NCBI GenBank assembly: GCA_032622095.1
Contig: CP136064.1
Coordinates: 275,863,614 to 275,927,613 of the forward strand
DNA length: 64,000 nt
DNA from: Siphonodentalium dalli
Taxonomy: Eukaryota > Mollusca > Scaphopoda > Gadilida > Siphonodentaliidae
Direction of reading: 5' to 3'
Shown here: positions 58,572-64,000 of the stretch, piece by piece
Layout: each line of letters opens with the position of its first letter
Position numbering within the stretch: position 1 is the first letter of the stretch
The notes under the pieces: generated by a model
Told to the model about the DNA's origin: nothing
The model's database searches: none
Seen by the model: the letters and a program-made list of their open reading frames with translations, nothing else
Program-made: the position numbers and the translations under genes

Positions 58572-59100
58572 ACCCTGTGCCAATGCATTCTCTTATATAT
58601 GCGAGTCGACCATAGGTCGCCTCGCATATATAAGAGAATGCATTGGCCTAACAATTTTTTACAATTTTAATAATTTTTTCTTGTATACAATTTTATAATT
58701 TCACCCATACAGAGCCCCAGACAAACATGAGCAGACGACACTCTTCTATATGCTTCTATATATGTGTGGGGCTCCCTGCAGGGTAATGGATGTTTATTTT
58801 ATTTTATGCACCTCTGAATTGTGATAAAGTTATCTATGTTAATCAAAGTTCACGTACAGCAACCATGTTTTATTTTTGTTTAACTCTTTCAGTGCCAGGG
58901 CCTAATTTACGGTATGTCGAGTGCCAGGGCCGATAAAATCTGGCACTGAAAGAGTTAAAGAATATAAGAAAAAATTATTAAAATTGTAAAAAAATAATAA
59001 CAAATGATGAAAATTTGTTAGGCCAATGCATTCTCTTATATATGCGAGGCGACCTATGGTCGACTCGCATATATAAGAGTATGCATTGGCACAGGGTATA
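58572..59100. mobile_element. Hairpin MITE with nested 71-bp TTAA palindrome
   Basis: The 69-bp hairpin at 58579-58647 and its partner at 59022-59090 have outer CCCTGTG and CACAGGG ends. Between them, TTAA-flanked 58884-58954 is a small palindromic element (CTCTTTCAGTGCCAGGGCC and inverse). Confidence 0.7.
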
Positions 59101-59213
59101 TTGGTTGATACAAAAATCGGACTTGGCACTAAAAGGGTTAACTATTAGAATCACCCCTCCAGTACTAATGCATGCATTATAAAGTTTTAGTTCATGTATG
59201 CATTATAATGTTA

Positions 59214-59373
59214 TTATACAATGTTGTGTACAGTATGTGTTTTTCTTGTACGAGTCCAGGTTGTGGTGAAAAGTCATATTGGACGAGACACACATTGTCG
59301 AGTCCAATATGACATTTTCACCACAACCTAGACGAGTACAAGAAAAACACATACTGTACACAACATTGTATAA
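59214..59373. repeat. 160-bp palindrome
   Basis: TTATACAATGTTGTGTACAG is matched by its inverse at the right end. Arms of about 70 bp with few mismatches around a centre near 59294. Related words (AAGTCATATTG, CCAATGTGACATT) recur at 59650-59705. Confidence 0.85.
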
Positions 59374-59976
59374 TGACATTTGTATTATCCATTTGTATGT
59401 TTATCCAAATTTTGGGAATAAAACTGTTGTGGTTATTTTTGGTAATTGTCGGCACTTAATTCTCTATAAAAGCCTGTATTTGATCATCAGAAAGCATGAT
59501 TTGGAACAGTAAACGCAGAAGTGAAAAAAACTCAATGCAGAAGTGAAACGTCTGCTAAATCCACCAGCGTTGCGCGCGCATCACAATTTCACCGATTCAT
59601 TTCGCAATAGAGTTAATTCGTGACGTCACAGAGTCCCGATAAAAAAAAGTCATATTGCACACTTGGGAGTCCAATGTGACATTCGGGAATCCATTATGAC
59701 TTTTTCCCGGTTTATCACGTGGCGGCTTTTGCCCAATCAGAAAGAGTGTTAGTTAAGGGTGGATAATAAATTGAGCATGTCGTTATTTAAATACCAGACA
59801 TATAAACGTGTTGTTGGACGGACTTAAGACGAAATAAGACCATATTGAGCGCAAATCCGTTGTTTCGTTGAATGGCGCGGGCCGCAATGAAAACACATTA
59901 TACAGAGTGTGCATCTGGTCAGTCGCGTCGATGAAGAAAGGTAGATTAAATAATGCCAATATGGACGGTAGATTAA

Positions 59977-60300
59977 CCCTTTACCCAACAGAAGGGCCCT
60001 GTGCCAATGCATTCTCTTATATATGCGAGTCGACCATAGGTCACCTCGCATATATAAGAGAATGCATTGGCTTAACACATTAAAAATTATAAAATTGTTA
60101 AAGAATGTAAGAAAAAATGGTCGACTCGCATATATAAGAGAATGCATTGGCACAGGGCATAACTGTAACTATCACAATGTGGTCAAGGAGCCGGTTCCAA
60201 TGATATCCATATGTGTATGGTTCTATTGAGACAGACCGAAGATATTTTAGGCCGTTGAAGCTTTATTTGGCCGGTTTTGGCCGGTTTGTTGGGTAAAGGG
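59977..60300. mobile_element. TTAA MITE with internal hairpins, copy E
   Basis: TTAA at 59973-59976 and 60301-60304, the same ends as copy C but in opposite orientation. It carries one full hairpin (60003-60071) and one half (60118-60151) at the same internal position as in copy C. The insertion site is a 27-bp tandem word (AATAATGCCAATATGGACGG). Confidence 0.85.
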
Positions 60301-60304
60301 TTAA

Positions 60305-61773
60305 ATAATGCCAATATGGACGGATTTCGTATGGAAATAGTCCAATATTGGACATGTTTAAAAAAAATACGTTTTACGTCCATATAGAACGTATAGTGAT
60401 GTTATAACAATCCCAATATGATACGCCCGTTATGTGCTTATATGTTTGAAGAAGAATATCATGGTGTTTCCAGGTTTCATTAACGCGTTCTTTACTAAAT
60501 TGATTCTCTCAGTCAGTTCTAAAATTATACACCGAAATGGTCTATTATTCGCCTGGAGGGATGTTCAGGACAATAGACAGGCGAAATTATAATATAAGTG
60601 CAGAAGGAATCATATTAATTGATGATAGGCCGTTTGTTGAACTTATTAACTGAACATTTCTCAAGGGAACTATCCATAAATTATTTAGGTACACGATTTA
60701 TCGCGTTGCATGTGGTGTGAAAAATAGAAAAAATAATAATCTTGGGGGGTGGGGGTGCACAGCAGCCAGTGCAGTCTGTTAAATGTGGCATTACTGGTTT
60801 AATTATTTACAAAACTTGGCAAGTTTACGAAAAAGTTAAATATTTGGATACGTAACATGATTTTCGCATTCAGTGAAGGCAAACACTATGTGTTTGGTCA
60901 TTGGAAAATAGCCCGACTTCTCTCCCCTGTAATTTGTGATGTGAGCTTGCATGACACGTTTTTGAAATTGCTACTATAATTGGTTTCTAGTTCCAATATT
61001 TCTCAGCTCTAACATAACTCTATCAGGCGGAAGAAGCTTATTTACTGATATTCGCTGTCATGGTCTGTTTTTTATTGAAAATGGTCAATTTGAGTAAACA
61101 AATTGGTAAAATTAAGGGTATTGTGTGTGCAAACCAAGGGACATAACTCTTGACAAATTGTACGAAGAAGCTACATTACATGCATACATTTGATTAATAC
61201 ATCTAACATTTCTGTTGAAAATAAAACATGCTTGATGGGACCTATGCCAACGACAATGGATCAGAATAGATTTGTACAGTACCCTCTCCCAGGTTAGCCG
61301 AGATTGCTGGACAGTGTGTATTGCTACCTTAGTAAAGTAATTGTTAATCAAAGCTAAACAGGCGAGACTAGCCGTGAGTAGAATGGGATGGCGTGGGTCA
61401 CATATAACCGACAACATTGCCTGGAAAATGTTCACGAAATTGTTCATATATATGGCTATCTATGGCGCACTTTTGGGAGATACATTTTGAAATTACAGAA
61501 TGTATATGTGTCTTCAATTTTTACATTTTTTATTTCGCATGTATACTGTAGAAACACATGGGACATGTACACTTTGTAAATAGTTCGCGTATCTCCACGC
61601 TGTATTTCTTGCAAACTTGACATGTATTTTTACCATGGTGTGAACGTATCCCGACTCCCGAGACGAGGTTGCTTCCCCTTTATGGAGGAAATCTAAGCAG
61701 ACGAGAGACAGGCGAAATGATAATACAAGTGCAGACATAATTCTATTCATTGATGATAGGCATGTACAAGCCT
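60305..61773. other. Sequence with short dispersed repeats, no gene seen
   Basis: GACAGGCGAAAT.ATAAT..AAGTGCAGA recurs at 60575 and 61707. GTGAACGTATCCCGAC at 61645 is a single copy of the motif amplified at 62.5 kb. A 111-codon minus frame (61112-61447) has no recognisable domain. Confidence 0.45.
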
Positions 61774-62187
61774 CAGTTTAGGGTGCCTGTCATTTGCAGA
61801 ATGAGGTCCCCAGTGGGCTAGCATCACTAAATTCACCCTATTGGGACCCCATTCTGCATGGCCTCATCTGCTATGGGAGACATAGACTCAGATTGAAGTA
61901 CCCAAATGATGAATATTGTGATGTACACCCAATGGGAACCTCGATTACGCAATATCTCGTCTGCCAATTCGGAGTTATAGAGAAACTAAACTAAAAAAGA
62001 AATATAATCTATGTGAAAAATGTCTATAGAAATTTGATAATAAAGAAACTTTCCAGAGAAGTTGAGGCCCATCAGAATGAGGTGACCAGATGGTGAATTT
62101 AGTGATGCTAGCCCGCTATGCGGGTTAGCATCACTAAATTCACCCTCTGGGGACCTCATTATGCAAATGACAGGCACACTAAACTCT
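61774..62187. mobile_element. Palindrome-ended TIR element, copy B
   Basis: Ends AGTTTAGGGTGCCTGTCATT and the inverse of AGTTTAGTGTGCCTGTCATT. A near-perfect palindrome at about 62093-62143. The plus-strand core reads CYGRHRLRLKYPNDEYCDVH, differing from copy A at two residues, and loses frame one base later. The left palindrome module is half deleted. Confidence 0.65.
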
Positions 62188-62228
62188 GGCTTGGCATGTA
62201 CATGTTTGAGATAATAAGCGAGATCACC

Positions 62229-62456
62229 GAGTCGCGGCCGTATTGGATTCATCCAGCTCCATTCCGTAGTTTCAGAGATTCTTCCAGCCCCAGTTCATGG
62301 TTTTAATGTTACTGGTTAAAAATTTGGAGTAGCATTTCCATATATGGAGTTTTTAAATTATTCATGACCTCCATATATGGAATTCTACTCCAAAATTTGA
62401 CCTGTAGCACTAAAACCACGGAACCAGACCTAGTGTATCCAATATGGCCGCGAGTT
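62229..62456. mobile_element. Palindromic MITE, copy 3
   Basis: GAGTCGCGGCCGTATTGGAT at the left and AATATGGCCGCGAGTT at the right, internal palindrome on TCCATATATGGA. The flanking TAGTGACAGGGCGTAT (62456-62471) is the same sequence that forms the core of the 35-kb minisatellite. Confidence 0.85.
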
Positions 62457-62510
62457 AGTGACAGGGCGTATTCGCTACGATGAATATCCAGCAAACTGGA
62501 CACATTGACC

Positions 62511-63975
62511 ATGATGTGAACATATCTCGACATGAGGCACATTGAACATGATGTGAACGTATCCCGACAGGAGGCACATTGAACATGATGTGAACATATC
62601 CCGAAAGGAGGCACATTGAACATGATGTGAACGTATCCCGACAGGAGGTACATTGAACATGATGTGAACGTATCCCGACAGGAGGTACATTGAACATGAT
62701 GTGAACGTATCCCGACAGGAGGTACATTGAACATGATGTGAACGTATCCCGAAAGGAGGTACATTGAACATGATGTGAACGTATCCCGACATGAGGCACA
62801 TTGAACATGATGTGAACGTATCCCGACAGGAGGTTCATTGAACATGATGTGAACGTATCCCGAAAGGAGGTACATTGAACATGATGTGAACGTATCCCGA
62901 CAGGAGGCACATTGAACATGATGTGAACGTATCCCGACAGGAGGTACATTGAACATGATGTGAACGTATCCCAACAGGAGGTACATTGAACATGATGTGA
63001 ACGTATCTCGACAGGAGGTACATTGAACATGATGTGAACGTATACCGACAGGAGGTACATTGAACATGATGTGAACGTATCCCAACAGGAGGTACATTGA
63101 ACATGATGTGAACGTATCCCAACAGGAGGTACATTGAACATGATGTGAACGTATCCCAACAGGAGGTACATTGAACATGATGTGAACGTATCCCGACAGG
63201 AGGCACATTGAACATGATGTGAACGTATCCCGACAGGAGGTACATTGAACATGATGTGAACGTATCCCGACAGGAGGCACATTGAACATGATGTGAACGT
63301 ATCCCAACAGGAGGTATATTGAACATGATGTGAACGTATCTCGACAGGAGGTACATTGAACATGATGTGAACGTATCTCGACAGGAGGTACATTGAACAT
63401 GATGTGAACGTATACCGACAGGAGGTACATTGAACATGATGTGAACGTATCCCAACAGGAGGTACATTGAACATGATGTGAACGTATCCCGACAGGAGGC
63501 ACATTGAACATGATGTGAACGTATCCCGACAGGAGGTACATTGAACATGATGTGAACGTATCCCAACAGGAGGTACATTGAACATGATGTGAACGTATCT
63601 CGACAGGAGGTACATTGAACATGATGTGAACGTATACCGACAGGAGGTACATTGAACATGATGTGAACGTATCCCAACAGGAGGTACATTGAACATGATG
63701 TGAACGTATCCCAACAGGAGGTACATTGAACATGATGTGAACGTATCCCAACAGGAGGTACATTGAACATGATGTGAACGTATCCCAACAGGAGGTACAT
63801 TGAACATGATGTGAACGTATCCCGACATGGGGCACATTGAACATGATGTGAACGTATCCCGACAGGAGGTACATTGAACATGATGTGAACGTATCCCGAC
63901 AGGAGGTACATTGAACATGATGTGAACGTATCCCGACAGGAGGTACATTGAACATGATGTGAACGTATCCGGGAC
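62511..63975. repeat. 37-bp minisatellite (about 40 copies, reaching nearly the window end)
   Basis: Unit ACATTGAACATGATGTGAAC followed by GTATCCCGACAGGAGGT. Variants at three or four positions only (CCCGAC, CCCAAC, CTCGAC, TACCGAC; GGTAC or GGCAC). Local higher-order pattern visible. On the minus strand the unit has no stop codon in any frame, so frames of 548, 497 and 358 codons arise without being genes. Confidence 0.95.
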
Positions 63976-64000
63976 GAGGTTGTCTCCCTTACCTCAACAG

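Noticed and set aside
61112-61447. 111-codon minus-strand frame
   Set aside because: No domain, Cys/Ile-rich in random fashion, no splice signals tying it to the host gene.
62309-63955. 548-, 497- and 358-codon minus-strand frames
   Set aside because: All are translations of a 37-bp minisatellite lacking stops in three frames; no start context, domain or splice support.

Overview
The window is eukaryotic nuclear DNA, almost certainly from a marine invertebrate and most likely a mollusc. It is AT-rich. The only convincing host gene is split into short exons with GT-AG borders and large introns, and the rest is dense with eukaryotic transposable elements, palindromic MITE-like elements and minisatellites. 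I saw no operons, no tRNA or rRNA genes and no CRISPR array. The mollusc assignment rests on the style of the dispersed repeats (LINE 3' tails ending AATAAAATATGTTTAAA, a SINE-like repeat at 58.3 kb) and is inference.

Positions 1-17578 are a head-to-tail array: three full copies of a 5.58 kb unit plus 839 bp of a fourth. Each unit carries a broken member of an unnamed, high-copy metazoan protein family with a nuclease-like HEEADT / SGDTD core. The gene is split into two parts that point away from each other. The N-terminal plus middle part is on the minus strand and the middle plus C-terminal part is on the plus strand, so the middle 450 bp is present twice in inverted orientation. A 5'-truncated LINE tail with a target-site duplication interrupts the minus half in all three units. 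A separate fragment of an earlier domain of the same family lies at 22.0 kb. The gene as found is a pseudogene in every unit, although unit 1 keeps 388 open codons.

From 25.2 to 57.7 kb runs a minus-strand host gene, built here from seven exons whose reading phases agree at every junction: a short N-terminus (57.7 kb), a type II transmembrane segment (54.2 kb), a 24-nt microexon (45.55 kb), three exons forming one SEA domain (44.4, 42.9 and 35.0 kb) and an immunoglobulin domain (25.2-25.5 kb). The 3' end was not found and may lie to the left of or beyond the tandem array. Three of its introns carry unusual structure at the splice acceptors: a fourfold 57-bp tandem copy of a 3' splice site (44.5 kb), a 24-copy minisatellite touching the acceptor of the SEA exon at 35.08 kb, and a perfect 53-bp-arm hairpin 137 nt upstream of the 42.9-kb exon, inside a larger inverted repeat that begins 57 nt from it.

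The introns and flanks hold many mobile elements that can be delimited from the sequence: hAT-type elements with 8-bp duplications (30.67-31.41 kb with a transposase relic; 49.34-50.54 kb), a further hAT-like element (40.0 kb), TTAA-flanked MITEs (32.2, 56.2, 58.9 and 60.0 kb; one has its unoccupied site preserved next door), an element with CCGAAGG-repeat ends (18.9, 38.0 and 38.5 kb), a palindrome-ended element in two copies (22.5 and 61.8 kb), a palindromic MITE in three copies (35.9, 55.1 and 62.2 kb), a 69-bp hairpin in ten full or partial copies, and non-LTR retrotransposon remnants (20.6 and 56.6 kb). The window ends in about 40 copies of a 37-bp minisatellite whose minus strand lacks stop codons in all three frames, producing very long artefactual reading frames.
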